Below are positions 28,202 through 38,136 of a stretch of DNA of 64,000 nucleotides, one piece after another (the first letter of the stretch is position 1; each line of letters starts with the position of its first letter). The notes beneath the pieces were generated by a model, which searched no databases, was not told the DNA's origin, and saw only the letters and a program-made list of their open reading frames with translations. This DNA comes from Psychrobacter sp. NG25. GTDB lineage: Bacteria; Pseudomonadota; Gammaproteobacteria; Pseudomonadales; Moraxellaceae. The position numbers were made by a program, and so were the translations under genes. Where the stretch lies: contig NZ_JADGMV010000005.1 of assembly GCF_015234355.1 (NCBI RefSeq), positions 62,001 to 126,000 on the forward strand, given 5' to 3'.

Positions 28202-29605
28202 ATGTCAGACCGTTACGGTGATTTTGTTCAGTCTTCTCTTGGCAAAAAAGTGGCCAAAAATTTGGGTTTGCCATTACCAGTGACTCTTGATCGTTTCGAG
28301 AGTGGTGAGAATTTAGTACGCGGTAGTGTGTTGGTTGGTCGTGCTAAGGGCGAGGATAAAAGCGTTAGCGCATCGATCTCACGTATTTTGTCAGACGTAC
28401 ATGCTGATGTTTATGTAAATAGTAGCGACGATATCAAAGATGAATTGGCTGATGCGAGCATCGAAGCAAAAGCCAATACCGGTGGTGATGACAAATTCAA
28501 AGTTCTATTGTTTGATGCCAGTAATATCGTCAATGCCGAGCAGCTCAAAGAAGTGTATGAATTCTTCCATGCTGTTGCTCGCCGTGTCGACAAGTCTGGT
28601 CGAGTCATTATTGTTGGTCGTACGCCAGAGAGTATCACTGATAATATCGAAGCAGCAATGGCTCAGCGCTCACTTGAAGGCTTTGTAAAGTCTGTTGGTA
28701 AAGAATTTAAGCGCGGTGTTACTGCACAGCTTATCTACGTTGAAGAAGGCGCAGAGCAAAATCTGGATTCGACATTACGCTTCTTCACCTCAGCTCGTTC
28801 AGCGTATGTCTCAGGACAAGTTGTCCGCGTTAGCAAAGGTGAGTCAGTTGAAGTAGATTGGACGCAGCCTCTAGGTGGCAAAACCATGCTAGTGACTGGA
28901 GCAAGTCGCGGTATCGGCGAAGCAATCGCTCGTGTGTTGGCTCGTGAAGGCGCTCACGTTATTTGTCTCGATGTACCGCAGCAGCAAGCTGATCTACAAA
29001 AAGTCGCGAGTGAAATCAGCGGTTCTGTCGTGACCGTGGACATTACTAGTGAAGACGCAGGCAAAGAAATCGCAGAAGCAGCACAAAAGCGTGGCGGTCT
29101 GGATTCGATTATTCATAATGCTGGTGTCACACGTGATAAGACATTGGCAAACATGGACGAGAAAAAATGGGACATGGTGATCGATATCAACTTAAGCAGT
29201 ATTGCTAGGCTAAATTGTTACTTACTAGACAATGACGTGCTAAAAGAAAATGCACGTATCGTATGTGTATCATCTATCTCAGGTATTGCAGGCAACATGG
29301 GTCAAACCAACTATGCCACCTCGAAAGCAGGTGTTATCGGTCTGGTTGATGCGACTGCTAAGCAACTAGAAGACAATGCTAAAGGCATGACCATCAATGC
29401 AGTGGCACCAGGGTTTATCGAAACTCAAATGACGGAAGCGATTCCATTTGCTATTCGTGAAGCCGGTCGTCGCATGAACTCAATGAGCCAAGGCGGCTTG
29501 CCAGTAGATGTTGCTGAGACCATCGCATGGTTTGCATCACCTGCTTCTGGTGGCTTGAACGGTAACGTGGTTCGTGTTTGTGGTCAGAGCTTACTAGGGG
29601 CCTAA
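28202..29605 (+). CDS. fabG: 3-oxoacyl-(acyl-carrier-protein) reductase, high-molecular-weight type
   Basis: NAD(P)H-dependent ketoacyl reductase. The C-terminal ketoreductase domain has the cofactor loop TGASRGIG at 232-239 and the catalytic Ser358, Tyr371 and Lys375 (NYATSKAG). The N-terminal ~210 residues form a second, degenerate Rossmann/flavodoxin-like domain with no catalytic residues. This two-domain layout matches HMwFabG enzymes such as FabG4 of mycobacteria, which act on acyl-CoA as well as acyl-ACP. Length 467. AAGGA precedes the ATG. A MaoC-type hydratase follows about 350 bp downstream and a thiolase lies divergently upstream. Confidence 0.92.
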   Translation: MSDRYGDFVQSSLGKKVAKNLGLPLPVTLDRFESGENLVRGSVLVGRAKGEDKSVSASISRILSDVHADVYVNSSDDIKDELADASIEAKANTGGDDKFKVLLFDASNIVNAEQLKEVYEFFHAVARRVDKSGRVIIVGRTPESITDNIEAAMAQRSLEGFVKSVGKEFKRGVTAQLIYVEEGAEQNLDSTLRFFTSARSAYVSGQVVRVSKGESVEVDWTQPLGGKTMLVTGASRGIGEAIARVLAREGAHVICLDVPQQQADLQKVASEISGSVVTVDITSEDAGKEIAEAAQKRGGLDSIIHNAGVTRDKTLANMDEKKWDMVIDINLSSIARLNCYLLDNDVLKENARIVCVSSISGIAGNMGQTNYATSKAGVIGLVDATAKQLEDNAKGMTINAVAPGFIETQMTEAIPFAIREAGRRMNSMSQGGLPVDVAETIAWFASPASGGLNGNVVRVCGQSLLGA

Positions 29606-29952
29606 CACCTATTTCTAAGTAGACAGAAGTAATGATTAAGCCTATAGTAAATATATAATATAGTGCATTATTTATTATTTACCTCACATATGCTTACGAA
29701 AAAATTGCTGATAAATCGTAATAAAGCTGCCCGAGGGTGGCTTTTTTATGATAAAAACACAGAAACCATCAGCCAAATCATGTTTCGTTATAATAAGTGC
29801 TTGTAACCTGTATTAAAAATCACGTAGATTACTTATACTTTGGATTGAGTATAGCGCTTAAGATACTGTTTACTGGTAAGCCTTAACGAACGACTTTATA
29901 GCATCTCTGTATGCACCAAGAAAATTTGCTCAAGCCCCACTTAGGATTTATT
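29606..29952. other. 347-bp gap between fabG and the MaoC gene
   Basis: Holds a terminator at 29724-29747. The rest shows no gene. An in-frame ATG at 29911 belongs to the MaoC reading frame but has no ribosome binding site. Confidence 0.5.
29724..29747 (+). terminator. Probable terminator after fabG
   Basis: An 8-bp stem with two G-T pairs (AAGCTGCC with GGTGGCTT) and a CGAG loop, followed by six T. Weaker than other terminators here. Confidence 0.6.
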
Positions 29953-30867
29953 ATGTCAGACAAGCATTATGATGCGCTGCCAAAAGCGCATACGACCTAC
30001 GCCAATATCGTCAAAAGTTTATTGCCTATCGTCAATAATGGTAAAGTTAGTAGAGATCAATTGCCGCAATCGACCTATTATGTGGACGATCTGCACATCG
30101 ATCAGGGTAACTTAAACGATTATCGTAAAATTTGTGGCTTTGCTGATAATGGCAATATCCCGATTACGTACTTTTCGGTGCTGTCTCAAACGCTGCAAAT
30201 GAACATGATGGTCAAAGAGCCGTTCCCATTTGCTATGCTGGGATTGGTACACGTCGATAACAGTGTGACCCAGTATCGTCCAATTGGTGAGCGTGAAACG
30301 GTCGCTATGTCTGTCACCTTTGACAACTTGCGTGACCATGCTCAAGGTCAGCAGTTTGATTTTGTGACAACGGTAAAATCAGAAGACAAGGTGATTTGGG
30401 AAGGTACGTCGACTTATCTGTCACGTAGCAAACAACCAAGCCGTAGCAAAGACAAAAAAAGCACACCGCGTCCAGTCGTGGTCAAACCCTCAGTCAATCC
30501 AAAAGGCGTACACAGTATCTTTGAAGTACCAGAAGATATCGGTCGTCGTTATGCCTTTGTATCAGGCGATTTTAACCTTATCCACTTACATCCATTATCT
30601 GCGCGCGCTTTTGGCTTCCCTAAAGCCATCGCTCATGGTATGTGGTCAAAGGCTAAGTGTCTTGCCATGATGGATGAGTTGCCAGACGCTTGTACTGTTG
30701 ATGTGTCATTTAAACTGCCTATCTTTTTGCCAGCAGAAGTCGAACTCATTGCTGATCCGGTAGCACAGCTTGAGAGCGCAGATGGCACTTGTGAGTTTGG
30801 CTTATATAGCTCTAAGAATGACAAGCCGCATTTGGCAGGCACGGTTACATTACAAAGTGATAGTTAA
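29953..30867 (+). CDS. MaoC-like (R)-specific acyl dehydratase
   Basis: Double hot-dog protein of 304 residues. The C-terminal hot dog carries the hydratase signature GDFNLIHLHPLSARAFGFPK followed by AIAHGM, with the Asp and His used for (R)-3-hydroxyacyl dehydration/hydration. The N-terminal half is a second, non-catalytic hot dog. I take the ATG at 29953, which has TAGGA seven bases upstream; the earlier ATG at 29911 would add 14 residues without a binding site. The protein should act after FabG on 3-hydroxyacyl-CoA or -ACP. Chain length and carrier are unknown. Confidence 0.87.
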   Translation: MSDKHYDALPKAHTTYANIVKSLLPIVNNGKVSRDQLPQSTYYVDDLHIDQGNLNDYRKICGFADNGNIPITYFSVLSQTLQMNMMVKEPFPFAMLGLVHVDNSVTQYRPIGERETVAMSVTFDNLRDHAQGQQFDFVTTVKSEDKVIWEGTSTYLSRSKQPSRSKDKKSTPRPVVVKPSVNPKGVHSIFEVPEDIGRRYAFVSGDFNLIHLHPLSARAFGFPKAIAHGMWSKAKCLAMMDELPDACTVDVSFKLPIFLPAEVELIADPVAQLESADGTCEFGLYSSKNDKPHLAGTVTLQSDS

Positions 30868-30953
30868 TCAAAGCTAGCATAACAGTCAGTAACATGACTG
30901 CCGTTTAACTAACAACTATTTCAATAGCAAACTTAACGAACAACTTTATACTT

Positions 30954-31553
30954 ATGACTGCACATACGGAAGCAACAAGCCCAGAACAACTTGATAATTC
31001 AGCTGCCAATGACGATGTCGCTAACAACGACGTTGCTAATAACGACGTTGTTAACAATGAGGCTGAGACTACAAACGTCACACCTGACCAAGAGGCTCCT
31101 GATAATGGTGTCGATCTAGCTGCCATTTTTGAGCCTTATTTTCGTCCTGATGATAACACCATTGTATGCGGTGCACTCGATGACGAAAAGGTAGTAGCTT
31201 TAGCGCAAGCGGGTGTCGAGCTAGTGATTAATTTGCAGCCTGATAACGAATTAAGCTTTGATGAATCATCAGCGGTCGAGCAGGCAGGTATGCACTATGA
31301 GCATCTGCCTATTAGCGGCGCGGCGGATTTAAAACAGCTAAAAATATTGGCGTTTGACAACATATTACGCCAAAATCATGGCAAAAAAATAGCCGTACAT
31401 TGCGGAACTGGTAACAGAGTTGGCGCGGCAATTGCCCTGCGTGCAGGTTGGTTGCGTGGGCGTAAGATGGATACTGCTATGGAACGTGGGCGCAGTCATG
31501 GTTTGACTAAGCTTGCCGAAGAAGTTCATAATCGTCTATTGGTACCACGTTAA
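30954..31553 (+). CDS. DUF442/tyrosine-phosphatase-like protein
   Basis: Phosphatase-like fold. The P-loop is HCGTGNRVGA with C150 and R155. That is C-x4-R, not the C-x5-R of classical tyrosine phosphatases, and is the spacing used in the DUF442 (beta-lactamase-hydrolase-like) family. The region before it (GVELVINLQPDNEL) also fits DUF442. Residues 1-50 are acidic and Asn-rich and contain imperfect five-residue repeats (NNDVA type) made by 15-bp DNA repeats at about 31009-31068. In other bacteria DUF442 proteins are linked to sulfide metabolism, but no sulfur genes are nearby. The substrate is unknown. Confidence 0.75.
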   Translation: MTAHTEATSPEQLDNSAANDDVANNDVANNDVVNNEAETTNVTPDQEAPDNGVDLAAIFEPYFRPDDNTIVCGALDDEKVVALAQAGVELVINLQPDNELSFDESSAVEQAGMHYEHLPISGAADLKQLKILAFDNILRQNHGKKIAVHCGTGNRVGAAIALRAGWLRGRKMDTAMERGRSHGLTKLAEEVHNRLLVPR

Positions 31554-31575
31554 AGTATAAGCACGTTTGACGAGT

Positions 31576-31606
31576 AAAAAGGCGACCGATAGGTGGCCTT
31601 TTTTTT
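31576..31606 (+). terminator. Terminator after the phosphatase-like gene
   Basis: A 12-bp stem with one mismatch (AAAAAGGCGACC with GGTGGCCTTTTT), a GATA loop and a run of eight T. Confidence 0.8.
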
Positions 31607-31718
31607 GAGTAAATAAAAACAAGTTTGACACCGCTAATCGTACTTTTTGGGATTGGTATCATATTAAGCGCTAAGGTTTTTCATACTTAGCTATTCTACA
31701 AAACAGAGCAGGAAAACT

Positions 31719-33116
31719 ATGACCGATAATAATAAAACCAATCATAATAATCAGATTAATACACAGCTTCAGCAGCACCTACAGCAACTGCTCACCGACT
31801 TACAGCTTGATGATGCGCCAGCAGGTGGTGCGGTGGTTGTCTATCAGGCTGGCAAGTGTATTGCTCAGGCAAGTATGGGGTTGGCACGTTTGGACATGTC
31901 ATGGCAGCCTGACACTTTAGCGATAAACTTTTCGACAGGTAAAGGTATATTGGCGACACTGGTGCATGTATTGGTTTCGCAGCAGATGCTTGATTATGAC
32001 ACGCCTATTGCACACTATTGGCCAGCATTTGCGGCACAAGGTAAAGGTGAAATTACGCTACGCAATGTGATGTCACACCAAGCCAATTTATTTTCCATTC
32101 AAAGTATCGAGGTAGATAGTGAAGCCTTGCTTGATTGGGAATACATGCTCAAGACGGTTGCTGTCATGCCGATCACTGCACCAGACCATGCCGAGCTATA
32201 TGACAGTGCTTATAGTGCTTTAGTCTATGGTTGGGTATTGGGCGGTGTCATAGAAGCCGTTACTGAACTGTCTTTGGCTGAGGCGCTGCGCCGTTATCTC
32301 ACTGAGCCTTTAGGTATTGCTGATAGCTGTTATTTTGGCGTACCAGCAAGCAAAGTTAACCAAGTGGCAAAGCTGGCCAAAGATTTTGAGTCATCAAATG
32401 AAGATAACTCACAACTGCGTAGTAAACGTCAAAAACCAACCTTAAAAGTAGATTCGCAAAGTGTCTTACGTGCTTACGAAAACCTGCCTAGTTACGCATG
32501 TTGGCAGCTGCAAGCCTTAGCGAATATAAAATCAGCAGATATTGGTCAAGCTGATGAGCAAACTAGCTTACCTGTGTTGGATACGGCCTATATTAATCGT
32601 TTGTACTTTGACACAAGCAAGCTCAATCTAAAAAATTATAAGGCAGCGCTCATACCAGTTGGAAAACAAGCGATCGATTATCATAGTCGTGAAACGCTAC
32701 AGGCCGTGATTCCAGCCGCCAATGGTGTCGCCTCAGCTCAGGCCTTGGCAACCATTTATGCCATGCTTGCCAGTGGCGGCGAGTGGCAAGGACAGACGCT
32801 TATTGATAGTACAACCTTTGAGCAGCTATCCACACCACAAGTCTCAGGACTAGATGCTGTCATGCCAGCAGCAATGCATTGGCGCTTGGGCTATCACCGC
32901 CGGTTGGATATTTGTCAAAGCGAAGCCAATGAAACAGCCGATGTAAGCAAGCAAGGATTTGGACACATGGGCTACAACGGTTCAGTGGCTTGGTGTGACC
33001 CTGAGCGCCAGTTGTCATTTGCCTTTGTCCATAATTTTGATGCAACGATGCTCAATGATATCCGTCAGTTTGCGCTAACGGAATCTGTGTTGAGTATGAT
33101 TGATGCAGCGCTTTAA
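31719..33116 (+). CDS. Serine hydrolase of the beta-lactamase/EstB family
   Basis: Beta-lactamase-fold hydrolase, probably an esterase. The nucleophile motif SxxK is S72-T-G-K75 in NFSTGKG. The domain continues with RNVMSHQANL, a usual landmark of EstB-type class C-like enzymes, and ends with the substrate-binding region GFGHMGYNGSVAW. No signal peptide is seen: the N-terminus is Asn/Gln-rich, so it is cytoplasmic. Length 465 is at the long end, with an insert of charged residues near 225-250. AGCAGGAAA precedes the ATG. It is convergent with the antiporter gene, only 17 bp apart. Confidence 0.85.
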   Translation: MTDNNKTNHNNQINTQLQQHLQQLLTDLQLDDAPAGGAVVVYQAGKCIAQASMGLARLDMSWQPDTLAINFSTGKGILATLVHVLVSQQMLDYDTPIAHYWPAFAAQGKGEITLRNVMSHQANLFSIQSIEVDSEALLDWEYMLKTVAVMPITAPDHAELYDSAYSALVYGWVLGGVIEAVTELSLAEALRRYLTEPLGIADSCYFGVPASKVNQVAKLAKDFESSNEDNSQLRSKRQKPTLKVDSQSVLRAYENLPSYACWQLQALANIKSADIGQADEQTSLPVLDTAYINRLYFDTSKLNLKNYKAALIPVGKQAIDYHSRETLQAVIPAANGVASAQALATIYAMLASGGEWQGQTLIDSTTFEQLSTPQVSGLDAVMPAAMHWRLGYHRRLDICQSEANETADVSKQGFGHMGYNGSVAWCDPERQLSFAFVHNFDATMLNDIRQFALTESVLSMIDAAL

Positions 33117-33133
33117 AAACCTTATTGATAAGT

Positions 33134-34381
33134 TCAATGAGGCTTATTCGGTGTCATTTTAAGTAGCCTAGTTGCACTCAAGCCATGAATGAAGATTGAG
33201 GCTAGAATCACAATTGAGCAGACAATCCATAACTTGAGTGCATCTTCATCACCGAAGAACCCTTGGTTTAGCGCATAAGATAAATAATACAACGTACCAA
33301 TACCACGGATACCTAATGCTGAGATAGCGTATTTTTCAGTGCGAGGAAGATTTAGCCCTGATAAAGCGATAAACCCACCAATAGGACGTATCAATAACAG
33401 GAAAGTGAAGCTGACGATGTAAACACGCCACGTCAGCTCCACACCTGACTGTAATCCTTGACCTAGAAAAATGCCAAACATAACCAGTACGAGCGACATA
33501 AGCAAACCTTCGGATTGCTCTGCGAAATCATGGAGTTTGTGATGGTAGCTGTGCTCATGCTCTGAACGCCGGAAGGCAAATGCCGCAATAAAGACAGCGA
33601 TAAAACCATAACTATGTACAAACTCTGCTAATCCATATGCTACAAGTGTCAGGGCGATGACCACATAGCCTTGAGAAATAGTAGTGTCTTGGCTATATTT
33701 CGAAAATACCAGCTTTGCCATGACTTTACCCACGACAATACCCACCACCAAACCTGCGCCAATTTTCCACAGTACATCATGGGTGAACCATGACCAGAGC
33801 ATTTCACTGGTGAAACGATTGCCTTCACTAAATGCTTCCGCTATTTTTATTGCTAAATAAACGAAGGGAAACGCCAGTCCGTCGTTAAGCCCTGCCTCTG
33901 AGGTGAGGGTAAATCTCGGTGTATCTTCGCCGCCCGTATTAGGCGGTCCTACCTGAATGCTAGATGCCAATACCGGATCGGTTGGGGCTAGCACAGCCCC
34001 TAACAAAATAGCTGCTCCAAGGCTCAAACCAAACGCATAATACCCCAAAATGGCCATCGCAAAGATACCAATCGGCATGGTAATCAGTAATAGGCGTACT
34101 GTCGGCCTCCACAATCGCCAAGACAGCTTGGTATCAATCTTGATACCAGCACCTACCAATGACACGAGCACCACGATTTCGGTTAGTTTTTCAATAATTA
34201 AACCGTTATCCATCGGATCTAAAAATGATAAGCTCGTCCACCAATAGCCCATGATTAGACCAAAGCTGACCTGTAGCATAGGTAAGGAGACGGGCGTGCG
34301 TTTAAACATAATAGGAAACAATGCTCCTAGTAAGAAAGCGACACCGCAGATTAATAAGAATAAATTATAGTTTTCGATCAT
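33134..34381 (-). CDS. Cation:proton antiporter (NhaP/CPA1-type)
   Basis: Inner-membrane exchanger of Na+ or K+ for protons. About twelve hydrophobic segments fill the protein, which has the ion-site region ILLGAVLAPTDPVLASSIQ and the following SEAGLNDGLAFPFVY, both typical of CPA1 antiporters. I start at ATG 34381 (MIENYNLFLL), where similarity to the family would begin. An in-frame ATG at 34435 would add 18 residues. Neither has a good ribosome binding site, so the start is uncertain. There is no regulatory C-terminal TrkA domain. It is convergent with the serine-hydrolase gene. Confidence 0.88.
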   Translation of the reverse strand: MIENYNLFLLICGVAFLLGALFPIMFKRTPVSLPMLQVSFGLIMGYWWTSLSFLDPMDNGLIIEKLTEIVVLVSLVGAGIKIDTKLSWRLWRPTVRLLLITMPIGIFAMAILGYYAFGLSLGAAILLGAVLAPTDPVLASSIQVGPPNTGGEDTPRFTLTSEAGLNDGLAFPFVYLAIKIAEAFSEGNRFTSEMLWSWFTHDVLWKIGAGLVVGIVVGKVMAKLVFSKYSQDTTISQGYVVIALTLVAYGLAEFVHSYGFIAVFIAAFAFRRSEHEHSYHHKLHDFAEQSEGLLMSLVLVMFGIFLGQGLQSGVELTWRVYIVSFTFLLLIRPIGGFIALSGLNLPRTEKYAISALGIRGIGTLYYLSYALNQGFFGDEDALKLWIVCSIVILASIFIHGLSATRLLKMTPNKPH

Positions 34382-34505
34382 AAGGAGTAGGCACGTCGTG
34401 ATTTTTAAGGGGACAGTTTTGATAACCCTTATCATGACGTTTAAAAATATTAATTACCGCAAAAAATCGTTATTAAAACGTCTGCTGCGTTGTTTTTTGG
34501 TGAAA

Positions 34506-34534
34506 AAAAGCCTGCATAAGATATGCAGGCTTTT
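34506..34534 (-). terminator. Terminator after ilvD
   Basis: A perfect 13-bp stem (AAAAGCCTGCATA and its complement) with loop AGA. On the minus strand it lies 65 bp past the ilvD stop and runs into seven T. Confidence 0.92.
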
Positions 34535-34598
34535 CATGGGTCTTTAGATTGATGTGTTTTAAGATAGCTTATTTACCTTAAAACACAGTTTGTACGTT

Positions 34599-36485
34599 TT
34601 AGCGTTCTACTTGGCTCACATCACGGACAGCACCAGTATCGGCACTGGTCGTCATGGCAGCATAGGCACGTAGCGCAGGGGTTACATGACGATCACGGCT
34701 CACAGGTTTCCATGCATCGCGCCCGCGTGCTTCCATCGCATCACGTCGAGCGGCCAAGTCGGCATCACTGACTTGCATGTTGATGGTACGATTTGGGATG
34801 TCGATATGGATGGTATCGCCTTCTTCAACCAGACCGATGGCACCACCTTCCGCTGCTTCAGGGCTGGCGTGACCGATTGATAGGCCTGAGGTACCACCAG
34901 AGAAACGACCATCAGTGAGTAGGGCGCACTCTTTACCCAAGCCTTTTGACTTTAGGTAAGTCGTTGGGTAAAGCATTTCTTGCATACCCGGGCCGCCTTT
35001 AGGGCCTTCATAACGGATAATGACTACATCACCGGCAATGATATCATCAGCCAATACCGCAGCGACGGCATCATCTTGTGACTCAAATAGGCGCGCGCGA
35101 CCAGTAAAGACTAAGATGCTTTCGTCCACACCTGCGGTTTTGACCACACAGCCGCGCTCGGCGATGTTGCCATACAGTACGGCCAAGCCGCCATCTGTAG
35201 AATAGGCATGTTGGGCACTGCGAATACAACCAGACTCGCGGTTGACATCGAGGTTTGACCATTCTTTTGATTGTGAAAATGCTTCAGTGGTACGTACGCC
35301 ACCCGGTGCTGCAAGGAAGCGTGCGCGTGCCTCAAGGTTATCAGCGTTCATGATATCCCACTTATCAATCGCAGCTTTCATCGTTGGACTATGAATGGTC
35401 GGTACATCAGTACTTAATAGACCGGCACGATCGAGCTCAGCCAATAAGGCAAAAACACCACCAGCACGATGCACGTCTTCCATATGATATTTTTGTGAAG
35501 CAGGGGCAACTTTTGCAAGGCACGGCACACCGCGGCTTAGACGATCGATATCTGACATTTTAAAGTCAACTTCGGCTTCATTAGCAGCAGCTAACAGATG
35601 CAAAATAGTATTGGTCGAACCGCCCATGGCGATATCCAAGGTCATCGCGTTTTCAAACGCAGCCTTGCTAGCGATTGAGCGCGGTAATACTGAATCATCA
35701 TCTTGCTCATAACGGCGTTTGGCCAATGAAACAATGGTACGACCCGCTTCTAAGAATAGCTCGCGACGCAGTGAATGAGTGGCTAGTAGCGAACCATTAC
35801 CCGGTAATGCCAAGCCTAAAGCTTCGGTCAAGCAGTTCATCGAGTTGGCGGTAAACATACCAGAGCACGAACCGCAAGTTGGGCAAGCTGAGGCTTCGAT
35901 AGCGGCCACATCTTCATCACTAATGCTGTCATCAGCGGCATCCATCATTGCATCGACGAGGTCGAGTTTACGAACCGCACTGCTGTCACTACTATCAGTA
36001 TTGTGACTCTTACCAACCGTACTGGCTAAAATCTTGCCCGCTTCCATTGGGCCCCCTGAAATAAACACTACTGGGATATTAAGGCGCATAGCGGCCATCA
36101 ACATACCCGGTGTGATTTTATCGCAGTTAGAAATACACACTAGCGCATCCGCACAGTGAGCGTTGACCATATATTCGACAGAGTCGGCAATTAGGTCGCG
36201 ACTTGGTAGCGAGTACAACATACCGCTATGACCCATCGCAATACCATCATCGACCGCAATAGTATTAAACTCTTTTGCAACACCACCGGCTTGTTCAATT
36301 TCACGTGCGACCAGTTGTCCAAGATCTTTTAGATGCACGTGACCAGGTACAAACTGAGTAAATGAGTTGGCAATGGCAATGATCGGTTTGCCAAAGTCGC
36401 CGTCAGTCATGCCAGTTGCACGCCATAGTGCGCGAGCGCCTGCCATATTACGACCACCAGTAGAGGTTTTTGAGCGATAATCCAT
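34599..36485 (-). CDS. ilvD: Dihydroxy-acid dehydratase
   Basis: Fe-S enzyme for valine, leucine and isoleucine synthesis (dihydroxy acid to 2-keto acid). Cluster-binding cysteines are in [12 protein letters not shown] and [11 protein letters not shown], both strongly conserved. The C-terminal region [19 protein letters not shown] is also characteristic. Length 628 includes a short Ser/Asp-rich insert near 158-190 compared with the usual ~615. AAGGAATATCAC precedes the ATG. It is monocistronic with its own terminator. No leader-peptide attenuator was seen upstream. Confidence 0.97.
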   Translation of the reverse strand: MDYRSKTSTGGRNMAGARALWRATGMTDGDFGKPIIAIANSFTQFVPGHVHLKDLGQLVAREIEQAGGVAKEFNTIAVDDGIAMGHSGMLYSLPSRDLIADSVEYMVNAHCADALVCISNCDKITPGMLMAAMRLNIPVVFISGGPMEAGKILASTVGKSHNTDSSDSSAVRKLDLVDAMMDAADDSISDEDVAAIEASACPTCGSCSGMFTANSMNCLTEALGLALPGNGSLLATHSLRRELFLEAGRTIVSLAKRRYEQDDDSVLPRSIASKAAFENAMTLDIAMGGSTNTILHLLAAANEAEVDFKMSDIDRLSRGVPCLAKVAPASQKYHMEDVHRAGGVFALLAELDRAGLLSTDVPTIHSPTMKAAIDKWDIMNADNLEARARFLAAPGGVRTTEAFSQSKEWSNLDVNRESGCIRSAQHAYSTDGGLAVLYGNIAERGCVVKTAGVDESILVFTGRARLFESQDDAVAAVLADDIIAGDVVIIRYEGPKGGPGMQEMLYPTTYLKSKGLGKECALLTDGRFSGGTSGLSIGHASPEAAEGGAIGLVEEGDTIHIDIPNRTINMQVSDADLAARRDAMEARGRDAWKPVSRDRHVTPALRAYAAMTTSADTGAVRDVSQVER

Positions 36486-36665
36486 GTGATATTCCTTACA
36501 AATAGGCGAGGTTTATTAAAATGTTCAGCCTCAGCTGTGATATTGATAGTGTGCTTTTTATGATGCGTGAGGACTAGTGAATAATTCTAGGTTGTTACCA
36601 TACCATTAGATATGAATACCTAAAAACAATTCGTTGCTTATGATAAATGATGGATCAAAAAAGTG

Positions 36666-37451
36666 CTATTCAAGACGCTCCAATATCGCTGTCTCAAACC
36701 ACGGCAGCTCAACTTTATCCGCATCCAGTTTGGCGATAATCCCTAACGCATGAGTCGATGGCAAAAGCTGATAGTCGCTACTCACATCGATGTTCATAAT
36801 CTGATCGTTGGTTGGTGCTTGTTCGTCGATACTGACCAGTGCCTGCTGAGTGTTTTTATAGAGCACATCCACACGGCCAAAAAACTGCCAGTCTTTAAAT
36901 GAAGCGGCGAGCGCGTCAGCAGCATTTTTGGTATAGATTTGCTGCGTCTCTTTGCCTGTATTTGTCCAATGTAGACGTACTGCTAATTGCAGAGTCTCAC
37001 TAAAGACAACCAATGAGCCGATGACTTTGACATGCCACGGGCTAGCCAATAATGCTTCACTAATACCAATGAGTTGAGCGGCTTCATGAGCTGTCATGGG
37101 TATATTGAATTTAGCCAGTAGCGCAGGTGTGAGTGGATGTGTCTGTTTAATCACATCATCTAAACTGTCGTAATGATATAGAAAGGGCAGCGGAAGGTCT
37201 TGAGTGACTGTCTTTTTGCTGATTTTACAGTTATGAATCCGCCAAGCGATTGTTTTATCAGTTAATGCATCTGCCAGAATAATGGTGTTCGGCGCAAGGG
37301 TTTGCGGGCTATTACTAGCGTTTGCTTGCTCCGCGTCGTTCACAGATACTGTGTCATCGGATACAGAGATTGATGGCATGTCATTAATTGTAGAATGAGC
37401 GTGATTGTTATCTGATTGAGTCGTCAAGGTAGGCGAGTTCATAAACATCAT
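36666..37451 (-). CDS. Hypothetical protein (about 261 aa)
   Basis: I do not recognise this family. The first ~60 residues are Asn/Ser/Asp/Thr-rich and probably disordered. The remaining ~200 are a globular, predicted mixed alpha/beta soluble domain with a well-spaced composition and no membrane helix. I take ATG 37451; an in-frame TTG at 37472 and further ATGs at 37448 and 37442 are alternatives, and none has a clear ribosome binding site. It lies 180 bp upstream of ilvD on the same strand and is divergent from the HIT gene. The coding bias looks like that of its neighbours, so it is likely real. Confidence 0.7.
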   Translation of the reverse strand: MMFMNSPTLTTQSDNNHAHSTINDMPSISVSDDTVSVNDAEQANASNSPQTLAPNTIILADALTDKTIAWRIHNCKISKKTVTQDLPLPFLYHYDSLDDVIKQTHPLTPALLAKFNIPMTAHEAAQLIGISEALLASPWHVKVIGSLVVFSETLQLAVRLHWTNTGKETQQIYTKNAADALAASFKDWQFFGRVDVLYKNTQQALVSIDEQAPTNDQIMNIDVSSDYQLLPSTHALGIIAKLDADKVELPWFETAILERLE

Positions 37452-37673
37452 GTTATTAAAATAGAGGGTCAATATAACATTTTAAGGGCATGGCTCGCTA
37501 ATAAATTGGTGAGTTATGGTACTTAATGTATGAACTATAGATTCTGATTAAACACTTGATAACACCTTGTACTCAACTTATATTTCGTCCACTATATGAC
37601 AGATGCTTTTATCTATTTTAGATAACTATGAAGCAAGTAATTGACTAATAATAAAACTCTCAAAGGAAAAATA

Positions 37674-38117
37674 ATGACTGAATTGAATCAACAAACTACT
37701 TATGATGACAATAACATTTTTGCCAAAATGCTAGACGGTGATATTCCCTATCATAAAGTATATGAAGATGATAAAACGCTTGCCTTTATGGATATCATGC
37801 CGCAAGCCGAAGGCCATGTATTGGTCATACCGAAACAGAAGGCCGTTGATTTAGCCGATCTTGAGCCTGAATATGCTGCGGCTGTTTTGATGACGTCTAA
37901 GAAAGTCATGCAAGCCCAGCGTCAAGTGTTCGAACGTGAGGGCATTATTCAGATGCAGTTAAACGGCGCACAAGCTGGGCAAACCGTTTTTCATTACCAT
38001 GTGCATCTAATCCCATCGAGCATTCATGAGCTGGGTCGTCACGCTGCTGCGATGGCTGATCAGGAGAAACTAGCAGCAATTGCCAGTCAACTTGCTACTG
38101 TGATTGATGCTGAATAA
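37674..38117 (+). CDS. HIT family hydrolase (HinT-like)
   Basis: Histidine-triad nucleotide hydrolase acting on adenosine phosphoramidates or related nucleotides. The triad is H107-Y-H109-V-H111 in FHYHVHLIP. The N-terminal IFAKMLDGDIPYHKVYEDD and the AFMDIMPQAEGHVLVIPK segment are typical. I start at ATG 37674, which has AAAGGA upstream; a TTG at 37641 would add 11 residues without support. Length 147 is normal. A MITE-like element lies 20 bp after the stop. Confidence 0.93.
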   Translation: MTELNQQTTYDDNNIFAKMLDGDIPYHKVYEDDKTLAFMDIMPQAEGHVLVIPKQKAVDLADLEPEYAAAVLMTSKKVMQAQRQVFEREGIIQMQLNGAQAGQTVFHYHVHLIPSSIHELGRHAAAMADQEKLAAIASQLATVIDAE

Positions 38118-38136
38118 ATAAAATATAATCAGAGAT

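Noticed and set aside
33119..33142. Hairpin between the convergent serine hydrolase and antiporter genes
   Set aside because: A 9-bp stem overlaps the antiporter stop codon, but there is no adequate T-run, so I do not call a terminator.
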